Below, one piece after another: positions 8,793 to 16,386 of a stretch of DNA of 64,000 bases (position 1 is its first letter; the number at the start of each line of letters is the position of its first letter). Origin of the DNA: Shewanella carassii (lineage in GTDB: Bacteria; Pseudomonadota; Gammaproteobacteria; Enterobacterales; Shewanellaceae). The notes beneath the pieces were generated by a model. That model did not search any database and had not been told where the DNA came from. It saw only the letters and a list, made by a program, of their open reading frames with translations. The stretch is taken from assembly GCF_002777975.1 (NCBI RefSeq), contig NZ_NGVS01000033.1:434001-498000 (forward strand), given 5' to 3'. A program made the translations under genes and the position numbers.

Positions 8793-9533
8793 ATGCAGCC
8801 TATCCATTCATCAGTGGATCCCAGATTGTCCGGGGTTGATGCCTACGGCGTCAATAATCGTCTTACCAGCGGCAATGGTCTCTCGGTTGTCGATACTGAA
8901 ACAGTCAATGACAGCAAAAACCAAAGCCAGAACTCGGCCAAAATAGGTCAAGATAGTATCTCTCTTTCCAGTGAGGGACGAAGAGCCGCTAGGGTACAGG
9001 AACTGGCCAAGGAGTTTTTCGGCTCTGGTCAGTTCAGTAGTGCCGATTTACCTAAACTCTTGGAACGGCTCTCCGATGAAGGCTTTTTATCGGAAAAACA
9101 ACTTGGCAGATTGCAAAGCAGTGGTTTGATGGGGGTTGATACTAAGGATAACGCCAGCCTCAAGGAGTTTATTCAGGGGCAGATTGGCCTGCTCAGACAA
9201 CAGGCCAGCCAAAGCCCTTTACTCAATGCGCTTAAAGGGGCGGACAACCTGATGGGCAATATGGGAATGATGTATTCACCATCAATCTCCTTGGCGGCCA
9301 ATAAGGTTGCGGCACAGTTGGATACCCTGCTTAAGGGAGAAAATCAAACCGCCGAGAGTGCAGGGAGCAACAGCAATAAGCTAGCGGCCAAGGCCGACTC
9401 CGCATTGCAAGATCCACAGCTGTTATCGCGGCTGAGTGGCGTCAGCGCTTTGATGCGTACCGCTGCTGCAGTCGGTAGCCAGCAACAAGCCAGTGGGCAA
9501 ATCAACAGTTATCTGGCCTTGGCAAAAAGGTAA
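8793..9533 (+). CDS. Hypothetical protein with short D-x-I-x-L-S-S-x-G-R motif
   Basis: I do not recognise this protein of 246 residues. It is hydrophilic with no signal peptide or membrane segment. A disordered Ser/Asn/Gln-rich N-terminus leads to the motif DSISLSSEGRRAA near residues 54-66, then a helical part with SADLPKLLERLSDEGFLSEKQLGRLQ. The motif closely resembles one in the unrelated-looking protein at 14602-15060 (DKVNISSAGRQAL). Similar short motifs occur near the N-termini of many flagellar-type proteins, but linking this gene to flagella or secretion would be inference. There is no neighbour of obvious relevance. Confidence 0.65.
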   Translation: MQPIHSSVDPRLSGVDAYGVNNRLTSGNGLSVVDTETVNDSKNQSQNSAKIGQDSISLSSEGRRAARVQELAKEFFGSGQFSSADLPKLLERLSDEGFLSEKQLGRLQSSGLMGVDTKDNASLKEFIQGQIGLLRQQASQSPLLNALKGADNLMGNMGMMYSPSISLAANKVAAQLDTLLKGENQTAESAGSNSNKLAAKADSALQDPQLLSRLSGVSALMRTAAAVGSQQQASGQINSYLALAKR

Positions 9534-9635
9534 ATTAGGCCCGCCGACTTAGCTTTCGTCCAGGTCCGGGTCAAGGGAAAAATCTCAACAAGTTGTGCTC
9601 GTTGGCACTAATCCCAAACTCTTATTCATCATCTC

Positions 9636-9663
9636 CAATACCATGATCCAGATCATGGTATTG
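9636..9663. promoter_or_regulatory. FNR/EtrA-type palindrome upstream of nrdD
   Basis: A perfect inverted repeat has 13-bp arms (9636-9648 and 9651-9663) around a CA spacer. Its core, TGAT-CCAG-ATCA, fits the FNR-family half-site spacing (TTGAT-N4-ATCAA) except at the outermost bases. It is centred about 108 bp upstream of the nrdD start. Oxygen control of nrdDG by FNR is known in E. coli; assigning this site to the Shewanella homologue EtrA is inference. Confidence 0.6.
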
Positions 9664-9714
9664 ATGGCGGATTTGTCGCTTAATCTCCACATATTGTGCT
9701 TGGTTAATAAAACA

Positions 9715-9730
9715 CCACTATATATGGTGT
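9715..9730. promoter_or_regulatory. NrdR box upstream of nrdD
   Basis: The 16-mer CCACTATATATGGTGT matches the NrdR consensus ACACTATATATAGTGT at 14 positions and lies 27 bp before the nrdD start. NrdR represses ribonucleotide reductase operons. A more degenerate copy around 9687-9698 could be the partner box. Confidence 0.6.
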
Positions 9731-9757
9731 TAAATAAACAACATGGAGACTAATAAA

Positions 9758-11875
9758 ATGCCGGTAGTGATTAAGCGGGACGGGTGCCGTACTCAGTTCG
9801 ATGAGACAAGAATAAAGGATGCGGTGCTGGCAGCCTCGAGCCACTGCGGTATAGAAGATGAGGACTATGCGGCGACCGTTGCAGCCTTGGTGACTCAGGC
9901 CGTGGCTGACAAGGCCGAGGTTAATATCCAGGAACTGCAGGACAAAGTTGAAAATTTGCTGATGGAAGGCCCTTACAAACAAGTGGCCCGCAGTTATATT
10001 GAATATCGTCATGATAGAGACATCTGCCGTGAATCCAGCAGCCGTCTGAACCTAGAGATCCGTGGTCTGGTCGAGCAGAGCAATGCGACTCTGCTTAATG
10101 AAAACGCCAATAAAGACTCCAAAGTGATCCCCACCCAGAGGGATCTTTTGGCCGGTATCGTCGCCAAACATTATGCCAAACATCATATTCTGCCCAAGGA
10201 TGTGGTGGCTGCCCATGAGGCCGGTGAGCTCCACTATCACGATCTCGATTATTCGCCCTTCTTCCCTATGTTCAACTGTATGCTGATCGATCTCGGTGGC
10301 ATGCTGACTCATGGCTTCAAGATGGGCAATGCTGAGATTGAGACACCAAAATCCATCTCCACGGCGACGGCGGTTACTGCACAGATCATCGCCCAGGTCG
10401 CCAGCCATATCTATGGCGGCACCACAATCAACCGCATAGACGAAGTGCTGGCGCCCTTTGTGGCCAAGAGCTACGACAAGCATTATCAAACGGCACTCAA
10501 GTGGGGGATTACCGACGCCAAGGCGTTTGCTACCGAACAGACCAAGAAAGAGTGTCACGATGCCTTCCAGTCACTGGAGTATGAGGTCAATACCCTGCAT
10601 ACCGCCAATGGCCAGACACCTTTTGTGACCTTCGGTTTTGGTTTGGGTACCAGTTGGGAGTCACGGCTGATCCAAGAGTCTATTTTGCGGATCCGTATGG
10701 AAGGTCTGGGCAAGAACCGTAAGACAGCGGTTTTCCCTAAATTAGTGTTTGCTATTCGCGACGGCATCAACCACAAGGCCGGCGACTGCAACTACGATAT
10801 CAAGCAGTTGGCGCTCGAGTGTGCCAGTATTCGCATGTATCCGGATATTCTCAACTATGAGCAGGTGGTCAAGGTTACTGGCTCGTTCAAGACTCCGATG
10901 GGCTGCCGTAGTTTCCTTGGCACCTATGAGGAAAATGGCGAGTTGTTGCACGAAGGCCGTAACAACTTAGGTGTGGTCAGTCTGAACTTGCCGAGAGTCG
11001 CGCTGGAAGCCAAGGGGGATGAAGCCGAGTTTTATCGTATTTTGGATCAACGGCTGGCGATGGCCCGCAAGGCGCTGGATACCCGTATCGAACGTTTGGC
11101 CAACGTCAAGGCCCGAGTGGCGCCCATTCTTTATATGGAAGGGGCCTGCGGCGTGCGCTTGCGTGGGGATGATAATGTTGCCGAAATCTTCAAAAACGGC
11201 CGTGCCTCTATTTCTCTGGGCTACATTGGCCTGCATGAGACAATCAACGCGCTTTATGGTACAGACACTCATGTGTTTGATGATGAGGTTTTACGGCAAA
11301 AGGCCGTGGCTATTGTTGCCTACCTCAAGGCGGCCACTGTGCGTTGGAAAGAGGAAACCGGTTATGGTTTCAGCCTTTACAGCACCCCGAGCGAGAGCCT
11401 GTGCAGCCGTTTTGCCAAGCTCGATGCCAAGAGCTTCGGTCTGGTAAAAGGGGTCACCGACAAGGGCTATTACACCAATAGTTTCCACTTGGATGTGGAG
11501 AAAAAGGTGAATCCTTACGACAAGCTCGACTTTGAACAGCCGTATCCCGAGCTCGCTAGTGGGGGGTTCATCTGCTATGGCGAATACCCCAATATGCAAC
11601 ACAACCTTGAAGCGCTTGAGAATGTCTGGGACTACAGCTTTAACCGTGTGCCTTACTATGGCACCAATACTCCAATCGATGAATGTTACGACTGTGGCTT
11701 TACCGGTGAGTTTAGCTGCACCAGCAAGGGCTTTACCTGTCCCAAGTGTGGCAACCATGAGCCAACTCGAGTATCTGTGACCCGCAGGGTCTGTGGTTAT
11801 CTCGGTAGTCCGGATGCCAGACCTTTCAACCACGGTAAGCAGGAAGAGGTCAAGCGTCGGGTTAAACACCTATAA
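9758..11875 (+). CDS. nrdD: Anaerobic ribonucleoside-triphosphate reductase
   Basis: This is the glycyl-radical enzyme that reduces ribonucleoside triphosphates to deoxy forms without oxygen, in the cytoplasm, using formate as reductant. About 705 residues align by eye with E. coli NrdD through nearly the whole length: an ATP-cone start (VIKRDGC), HYHDLDYSPFFPMFNCML, GTNTPIDECYDCGFTGEF with CPKCGNH (four-Cys zinc site), and the glycyl radical loop RVCGYLGSPDARPFN with Gly near residue 680. The ATG at 9758 has GGAG 9 bases upstream; an in-frame ATG at 9743 lacks a site. It is followed by its activase gene nrdG and preceded by FNR-like and NrdR-like sites. Confidence 0.97.
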   Translation: MPVVIKRDGCRTQFDETRIKDAVLAASSHCGIEDEDYAATVAALVTQAVADKAEVNIQELQDKVENLLMEGPYKQVARSYIEYRHDRDICRESSSRLNLEIRGLVEQSNATLLNENANKDSKVIPTQRDLLAGIVAKHYAKHHILPKDVVAAHEAGELHYHDLDYSPFFPMFNCMLIDLGGMLTHGFKMGNAEIETPKSISTATAVTAQIIAQVASHIYGGTTINRIDEVLAPFVAKSYDKHYQTALKWGITDAKAFATEQTKKECHDAFQSLEYEVNTLHTANGQTPFVTFGFGLGTSWESRLIQESILRIRMEGLGKNRKTAVFPKLVFAIRDGINHKAGDCNYDIKQLALECASIRMYPDILNYEQVVKVTGSFKTPMGCRSFLGTYEENGELLHEGRNNLGVVSLNLPRVALEAKGDEAEFYRILDQRLAMARKALDTRIERLANVKARVAPILYMEGACGVRLRGDDNVAEIFKNGRASISLGYIGLHETINALYGTDTHVFDDEVLRQKAVAIVAYLKAATVRWKEETGYGFSLYSTPSESLCSRFAKLDAKSFGLVKGVTDKGYYTNSFHLDVEKKVNPYDKLDFEQPYPELASGGFICYGEYPNMQHNLEALENVWDYSFNRVPYYGTNTPIDECYDCGFTGEFSCTSKGFTCPKCGNHEPTRVSVTRRVCGYLGSPDARPFNHGKQEEVKRRVKHL

Positions 11876-11925
11876 CGACAAACTGGTTTTAAGGAAGGGG
11901 TGAAAATTGCTTCCTTCCCTGAATA

Positions 11926-11947
11926 AAGGCGCCTCACGGGGCGCCTT
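11926..11947 (+). promoter_or_regulatory. Hairpin in the nrdD-nrdG gap
   Basis: A perfect 8-bp GC-rich stem (11926-11933 with 11940-11947) and 6-base loop end 12 bases before the nrdG ATG and are not followed by a T-run. A second, weaker hairpin (arms 11891-11897 and 11910-11916) precedes it. They may stabilise or attenuate the message rather than terminate it. Confidence 0.45.
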
Positions 11948-11959
11948 GTGGATATAAAT

Positions 11960-12445
11960 ATGAACTATCATCAATATTACCCCGTGGATGTGGTTAATGG
12001 ACCTGGTACCCGGGTAACCCTGTTTGTCTCCGGCTGTGAACATCAGTGCCGGGGGTGTTATAACCAGTCAACCTGGGACCCCCGCTCCGGGCATCCTTTC
12101 GATGGGGCGATGGCCGACCGGATCATTGCCGATCTCAACGACAGTCGGATCCCAAGACGTGGGCTATCGCTCTCCGGTGGCGATCCTCTGTTCCCGGGTA
12201 ATCTTGACGCTATCAAGGCCCTGTTGTTAAGAGTGAAGGAAGAGTGTCCTGGTAAAGATGTCTGGCTCTGGACCGGTTATCGTTTGGATGAACTCAGTCC
12301 GGCGCAACAAGCCTTGTTGCCACTTATTGATGTGTTGGTGGATGGCAAGTTTGTGCAGGAGCAAGCGGACCCCTCGTTGAGGTTTCGTGGCTCGGCCAAC
12401 CAGGTGATACACCTTCTTAAAGAGTCTCAACAAGCACAAAAGTGA
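11960..12445 (+). CDS. nrdG: Anaerobic ribonucleotide reductase activating protein
   Basis: This radical-SAM activase of about 161 residues installs the glycyl radical on NrdD. It begins MNYHQYYPVDVVNGPGTR like E. coli NrdG, carries the Fe-S triad in SGCEHQCRGCYNQ (a CxxxCxxC-type arrangement) near residue 26, and has LSGGDPLFPGN and the C-terminal LVDGKFVQEQ typical of the family. I use the ATG at 11960 by comparison with E. coli; a GTG at 11948 would add four residues. It lies 84 bp after nrdD, separated by two hairpins, and is presumably co-transcribed. No strong ribosome site is visible, so translation may be tuned by the preceding hairpin. Confidence 0.95.
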   Translation: MNYHQYYPVDVVNGPGTRVTLFVSGCEHQCRGCYNQSTWDPRSGHPFDGAMADRIIADLNDSRIPRRGLSLSGGDPLFPGNLDAIKALLLRVKEECPGKDVWLWTGYRLDELSPAQQALLPLIDVLVDGKFVQEQADPSLRFRGSANQVIHLLKESQQAQK

Positions 12446-12584
12446 AAACTGGTTAACACAATTGCTTTTTCCTGCTAAAAAACCCCGTCACCTCGGCTTG
12501 AGTTACTGCTATACTGCTGTCCGGCACAGCAACGGCAACCAGGCCGTCCACTCTCAGAGTGTCAGGATTTTGTAAGGTAACAAA

Positions 12585-12941
12585 ATGAATTTGAAGCAGG
12601 AGCTGCAACAGCTCAACGATAAGTTGGATCAGTATCGCCGTAAATTGGCTGCAGCAGAACAACGCGGTGACGGTCCTATTATTGCCCAGTTTCAGCGGGA
12701 AATCGCCGCTGTGAACAAGCGCATTGCTGCCGTTAAGGGTCAGCAGAGCCGCCAGCTTGGTAAGCAAGGGCAGGGTATCCGTGATTTGCCATTTAGTCGT
12801 GAACTCACCAAGGCCGAACAGGCCGACATGGGCAAGCTCAAGAAGTCTGTTAAGGGCTTGGTCGTGGTGCACCCTATGACAGCTTTGGGTAGAGAGATGG
12901 GCATTACCGTCGTGACCGGTTTTGCGCCCAAGGCTTTTTAA
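12585..12941 (+). CDS. yibL: YibL family ribosome-associated protein
   Basis: This small basic protein of 118 residues has a helical coiled-coil N-terminus (MNLKQELQQLNDKLDQYRRK) and the highly conserved C-terminal block QADMGKLKKSVKGLVVVHP followed by MTALGREMG, nearly identical to E. coli YibL. YibL has been reported as ribosome-associated, but its role is not well defined. It is preceded by AAGGTAACAAA at a normal distance and stands alone between nrdG and ribA. Confidence 0.9.
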   Translation: MNLKQELQQLNDKLDQYRRKLAAAEQRGDGPIIAQFQREIAAVNKRIAAVKGQQSRQLGKQGQGIRDLPFSRELTKAEQADMGKLKKSVKGLVVVHPMTALGREMGITVVTGFAPKAF

Positions 12942-13109
12942 CTGCCGCAGTGACAGCGAATAATAACCAATGAATTCACTTGGGTATTCCGGTTGGTCAA
13001 AAAAACGCATAGAATGACCGACCTGAATACTGAGCACGCTTCACTATTATCTTGATTTTGAAGGATGTTAACCGTCTCAGGGAATGAGAGCAGTCGTTAA
13101 GGTTAATTC

Positions 13110-13727
13110 ATGTCTATTAAATTTATCGCCACCGCCAAATTGCCAACCCCTTGGGGGGTGTTTGCCATGCATGGTTTCGAAGATACCGAAACGGGTAAAG
13201 AGCATGTGGCACTGACTTTTGGTGAGCTCCAAGCCGATAAACCTATGCTGGGACGGATCCATTCGGAATGTCTCACCGGAGATGCCCTGTTCAGCCTGCG
13301 CTGCGACTGCGGCTTTCAACTACAGACCGCGATGCAAAATGTTGCCGAAGCCGGGCAAGGCTTTATTCTCTACTTGCGCCAAGAAGGTCGTGGTATAGGG
13401 CTGTTGAATAAGATCCGTGCCTACAAGTTGCAGGACGATGGCGCCAATACAGTGGAAGCCAACGAGCGCCTAGGCTTTCCGGCCGATATGCGCAAGTACG
13501 ATATGATTGCGCCGATGCTGGAAAAAATCGGTGTCCATCAGGTTCGGCTGATGACCAATAATCCTCGCAAAGTGAAGGCGATGAAAGAGCTTGGCATCGA
13601 GGTCATCGAACGTGTGCCACTGCAAGTGGGCAAAAACCGTTATAACGAAGCCTACCTGAAGACCAAGTCGACCGAACTTGGCCATATGATGTCTGAGTAT
13701 CATTTTACTGAAGACCATCAGGACTGA
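13110..13727 (+). CDS. ribA: GTP cyclohydrolase II
   Basis: This is the first committed enzyme of riboflavin synthesis: it hydrolyses GTP to diaminohydroxyribosylaminopyrimidine phosphate, formate and pyrophosphate in the cytoplasm. The 205-residue length and sequence match stand-alone RibA. The three zinc cysteines are visible in HSECLTGDALFSLRCDCG (Cys54, Cys65, Cys67), followed by LRQEGRGIGLLNKIRAY with the GTP-handling Arg/Glu residues and MTNNPRKV near residue 150. No RFN riboswitch is visible upstream, and no RibB domain is fused. Confidence 0.97.
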   Translation: MSIKFIATAKLPTPWGVFAMHGFEDTETGKEHVALTFGELQADKPMLGRIHSECLTGDALFSLRCDCGFQLQTAMQNVAEAGQGFILYLRQEGRGIGLLNKIRAYKLQDDGANTVEANERLGFPADMRKYDMIAPMLEKIGVHQVRLMTNNPRKVKAMKELGIEVIERVPLQVGKNRYNEAYLKTKSTELGHMMSEYHFTEDHQD

Positions 13728-13761
13728 GTCATCAAAGATGAATCCATAGGGGAAGGCTAAA

Positions 13762-14595
13762 ATGAGTAACGGCTTGAGTCGCTTACTGAAGATAACTTCC
13801 CCGTGGCTGCTCCTGTTCGCGGCATCAAGCATTGCCGCAGAGTCCCCTGGCCATGCCCGGCCGCCTGACAACTCCCACTATGCCTTTGGCAGCTATCTAG
13901 GTAGCGGGGTTTATCGCGCGTCTGAGCAGGATGCCACTGTCATCAGCTTATCGCTGGACTTTACGCTGGAGCAGAGTGAAGACACGGAGTTCTTGCTACG
14001 CCTGCCTATCTCGGTGGGCTTTTTCAACTATAGCCTCGAAGATGCCGGTGAGTTTGAGTTGCCTTCCAGTGTCGGTACCCTGACTGTGACACCAGGCTTT
14101 GAAAAGCGTTGGCGCCTGGATGATAACTGGCGCATTGAGGCCTATGGCGATCTCGGTTTTGGCAGTAATTTTGACCAAGGCGGTAATGTCGCCATCATGG
14201 CTGCCGGCATCAGTGGCTTACGTCATTTTGAACTGTGGCAGGCAGATTCTTTGTGGGTGACACGGTTGAAATTTGCCGCCTACAGTGAACGGGCTTTCAG
14301 CATTAGCCAGAGCTTTTCCGTATTGCAAACCGGGGTGGATGTTGGCTTGCCCTATCGCTGGTCCTGGCGGGGGCTGCAGATACAGCCTCGGATATTTGCC
14401 TTGGGCTACTGGTACTTTGATCATCTACAGTTTGCCGGCGATCTCAATCGGGATACTCTGGTGTCCGGCAGTATTGAACTGGGCGCCACCCTGGCTCTTG
14501 CCAAGCCAGTGCTTGGCATAGACAGATTGGGGCTCAGCTATCGCAGCGGTGATGGGCTGGAGATCTGGCGCTTGGTGTTCAGCATGCCAATCTAA
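13762..14595 (+). CDS. Small outer-membrane beta-barrel protein
   Basis: This 277-residue protein has an N-terminal signal peptide (residues about 1-26, ending SSIAAES) and a body of alternating amphipathic strands rich in aromatic and Gly residues (for example YAFGSYLGSGVYRAS, LGYWYFDHLQFAG, LGLSYRSGDGLEIW). It resembles the solitary autotransporter-like beta-barrel proteins of Vibrio and Shewanella, which are barrels without a passenger domain. It starts 34 bp after ribA, preceded by GGGGAAGGCTAAA, so it may be co-transcribed by read-through. Its function is unknown; the family call is moderate and the outer-membrane location is inferred. Confidence 0.6.
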   Translation: MSNGLSRLLKITSPWLLLFAASSIAAESPGHARPPDNSHYAFGSYLGSGVYRASEQDATVISLSLDFTLEQSEDTEFLLRLPISVGFFNYSLEDAGEFELPSSVGTLTVTPGFEKRWRLDDNWRIEAYGDLGFGSNFDQGGNVAIMAAGISGLRHFELWQADSLWVTRLKFAAYSERAFSISQSFSVLQTGVDVGLPYRWSWRGLQIQPRIFALGYWYFDHLQFAGDLNRDTLVSGSIELGATLALAKPVLGIDRLGLSYRSGDGLEIWRLVFSMPI

Positions 14596-14601
14596 ACGAC
14601 A

Positions 14602-15060
14602 TCAACCCTTGTTGGCAGCATCTTCATCTTGTTTGGCTTTCTCATTAAGCAAAGAGACCAGTTGGCCGCTGACGGCAGCTATCTGATTTTGCAATAATTT
14701 GCGCTCTATTTCGGCAGCCTCTGAGTTATCGCCATTGAGTTGTTGCAGTTCCTGTTGTAACTCCTTGAGTTTGTCCTGCAGCTCTTTAATCTTCTTGTCA
14801 ATGTCTGACATACCCGAGGTCTCTTCCTCGGCAGTTTTCTGCGCCTTTGATGTCTGCGCTGAACTATTTTGGTGCAGCTTGCCACCTAGATCATCGGCCA
14901 GCGCTTGGCGCCCAGCAGAAGAAATATTCACTTTATCTTGGCTGTTTGAGCTTATGGCACTGTTTTCTTGCACTGTGTCTTTGGCGGCCACATTAACCTC
15001 GCTCAGGCTTCGGGAACCGGTTCCCTGAGTGACCTGTTGACCTAAACCTGCAATGTTCAT
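14602..15060 (-). CDS. Hypothetical coiled-coil protein with D-x-V-x-I-S-S-x-G-R motif
   Basis: I do not recognise this soluble protein of 152 residues, which has no signal peptide. Its first half is Ser/Asn/Gln-rich and probably disordered, and includes DKVNISSAGRQAL near residues 41-53. The second half is a strong coiled coil (IDKKIKELQDKLKELQQELQQL) that continues with ERKLLQNQIAAVSGQLVSLL. The motif resembles that of the protein at 8793-9533. It is convergent with, and only 6 bp from, the beta-barrel gene. A secreted or flagella-linked role is conceivable but unsupported. Confidence 0.65.
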   Translation of the reverse strand: MNIAGLGQQVTQGTGSRSLSEVNVAAKDTVQENSAISSNSQDKVNISSAGRQALADDLGGKLHQNSSAQTSKAQKTAEEETSGMSDIDKKIKELQDKLKELQQELQQLNGDNSEAAEIERKLLQNQIAAVSGQLVSLLNEKAKQDEDAANKG

Positions 15061-15206
15061 TGATAAACTCCTTGGTGACAGTAATTATTGGCGCTGATAG
15101 TCGTGAATAGAGTATCGACTCCCAAGAACAGAACTTTAACCGTTTTAAGATTAAATTTGTATAAAATATAGCGGCTTGCGTGCTGTATTTGCTTTCATTA
15201 ATTGGG

Positions 15207-15548
15207 TTATTTGCCCCAGATATGGGCATTAGTTTGTGGTTTGTCGGCACTGGTTTTTTTGACTGGCTTGGAGTTGATAGCAGGCGCTGAACTGCCCAGC
15301 AAATGAGGCGGAATGGGCAAGCCTTTGCTGGTTAGGTAGAGGCGCTCCAATTTTTCCCTGGCCCATTGGGTCTTTCGCAAAAAGGTCAGACTCGATTTAA
15401 TGCTGGGATCATGGCTAAAGCAGCGCACCCTTATCCTTTGTGCCAGGCCATCAAAGCCGTACTGCTCAACCATCTCTGTGAGTATCGTCTTGAGTGTCAG
15501 GCCGTGCAGGGGATCTTTATTGGCTTGAGGGGAATTGGAAAATGTCAT
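15207..15548 (-). CDS. VF530 family (DUF2132) DNA-binding-type protein
   Basis: The conserved core NKDPLHGLTLKTILTEMVEQ, followed by RVRCFSHDPSIKSSLTFLRKTQWAREKLE, identifies the VF530/DUF2132 family, a small helical domain whose solved member resembles DNA-binding folds. The ATG at 15548 is supported by AAGG about 8 bases upstream and gives about 113 residues; an upstream in-frame start at 15605 would add a hydrophobic stretch that the family lacks. A 35-residue Pro/Lys-rich tail follows the domain. DNA binding is inferred from the fold. Confidence 0.8.
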   Translation of the reverse strand: MTFSNSPQANKDPLHGLTLKTILTEMVEQYGFDGLAQRIRVRCFSHDPSIKSSLTFLRKTQWAREKLERLYLTSKGLPIPPHLLGSSAPAINSKPVKKTSADKPQTNAHIWGK

Positions 15549-15730
15549 CAATGAGCCTTGGCATGTGGTGATAAGAAGCGGCAATAGTATAGCAGCTTTA
15601 ATCACTAAGCCTTAAAAGTTCGATGCGCAAGTCGATTTGTCGGTTCCGTAAGTCTCATGGCGGAACCAATGGGGCGGGCGATTATTCAGTTGTAGTTCGC
15701 TTGGGAGTTTGTGTGCAACCGTTGTGCGTA

Positions 15731-15757
15731 AAAGACCGGGCCCATTAATGGGCCCGG
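15731..15757 (-). terminator. Terminator of the RND/rhodanese operon
   Basis: A perfect 22-bp palindrome (15736-15757), strongly GC-rich at its flanks, is followed on the minus strand by TCTTTTA, 18 bp beyond the rhodanese stop codon. Confidence 0.8.
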
Positions 15758-15775
15758 CGGTCGTGTCAGCGCGGC

Positions 15776-16159
15776 TTAACGACCGGCGCTGGCCTTGAGG
15801 GTATAGTAGCCACCACCATTGTATACCGCCTGATAACCGGCGTTATCCAGCGACTCCTTGGCAATGCCTGAGCGGCGACCGCTACGGCAGTAGACAACTA
15901 CAGGGGTGTCCTTGGCAATGCCCTGTTTGGCGAAGACTTCGACTATCTGCTCAAAGGGGATATTGATAGCCTCTGGCAGGTGTCCCTCGGCGTATTCTTC
16001 CGGGGTTCTGACATCCACCAGCATGGCGCCCTGGGCGACCTTGGTCAGCGCCACCTCGGGAACCATCTGCTCGGCGCGAACGCTGAGGCTCAGCAATAGA
16101 CCAAACATCAGAGTCGTTAGCCACAGGAATTGGCGTTGGGTACGGGTTACTATTTTCAC
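15776..16159 (-). CDS. Periplasmic rhodanese-like protein (PspE-type)
   Basis: This is a single rhodanese domain of 127 residues behind an N-terminal signal sequence (LWLTTLMFGLLLSLSVRA), so it is probably periplasmic. The active loop VVYCRSGRRSGIA holds the catalytic Cys near residue 90. The family transfers sulfane sulfur from thiosulfate or similar donors, but single-domain secreted forms may act in redox or stress instead. It ends an operon that begins with the RND adaptor: adaptor, pump, small membrane protein, rhodanese. That linkage suggests a role in handling the pump's substrate or envelope stress, which is inference. Confidence 0.85.
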   Translation of the reverse strand: MKIVTRTQRQFLWLTTLMFGLLLSLSVRAEQMVPEVALTKVAQGAMLVDVRTPEEYAEGHLPEAINIPFEQIVEVFAKQGIAKDTPVVVYCRSGRRSGIAKESLDNAGYQAVYNGGGYYTLKASAGR

Positions 16160-16172
16160 TTACATTCCTTAA

Positions 16173-16385
16173 TCAGTGGGCCTTGGCCTGTTCAGCCTCC
16201 GTTTTCATACCGAATTTACGCATCAGCATGCTGGCAGGACAAAAGCCGGTAAAAGCACTTTGGAATAGGTTAGCGCCAACAAACAGAGTTAGCCATACAA
16301 AATTGTGATGGACAGTGGCGGTTAACAGTAATGACAACATCACCATAAATCCGGCAAAGGCCATAGTGGCACGTTCTACAGACAT
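16173..16385 (-). CDS. DUF2892 (YgaP-type transmembrane) protein
   Basis: This 70-residue inner-membrane protein has two hydrophobic helices and the DUF2892 hallmark FVGANLFQSAFTGFCPASML, as in the membrane part of the rhodanese YgaP. Here the membrane module and the rhodanese module are encoded by adjacent genes (13 bp apart) instead of one fused gene, which supports a joint role. It starts 1 bp after the RND pump's stop codon, so it is clearly in the same operon. Confidence 0.85.
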   Translation of the reverse strand: MSVERATMAFAGFMVMLSLLLTATVHHNFVWLTLFVGANLFQSAFTGFCPASMLMRKFGMKTEAEQAKAH

Positions 16386-16386
16386 T

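Noticed and set aside
12942..13109. Possible FMN riboswitch ahead of ribA
   Set aside because: The gap is only 168 bp and I see none of the conserved RFN stem sequences; RFN elements are usually at ribB in these bacteria.
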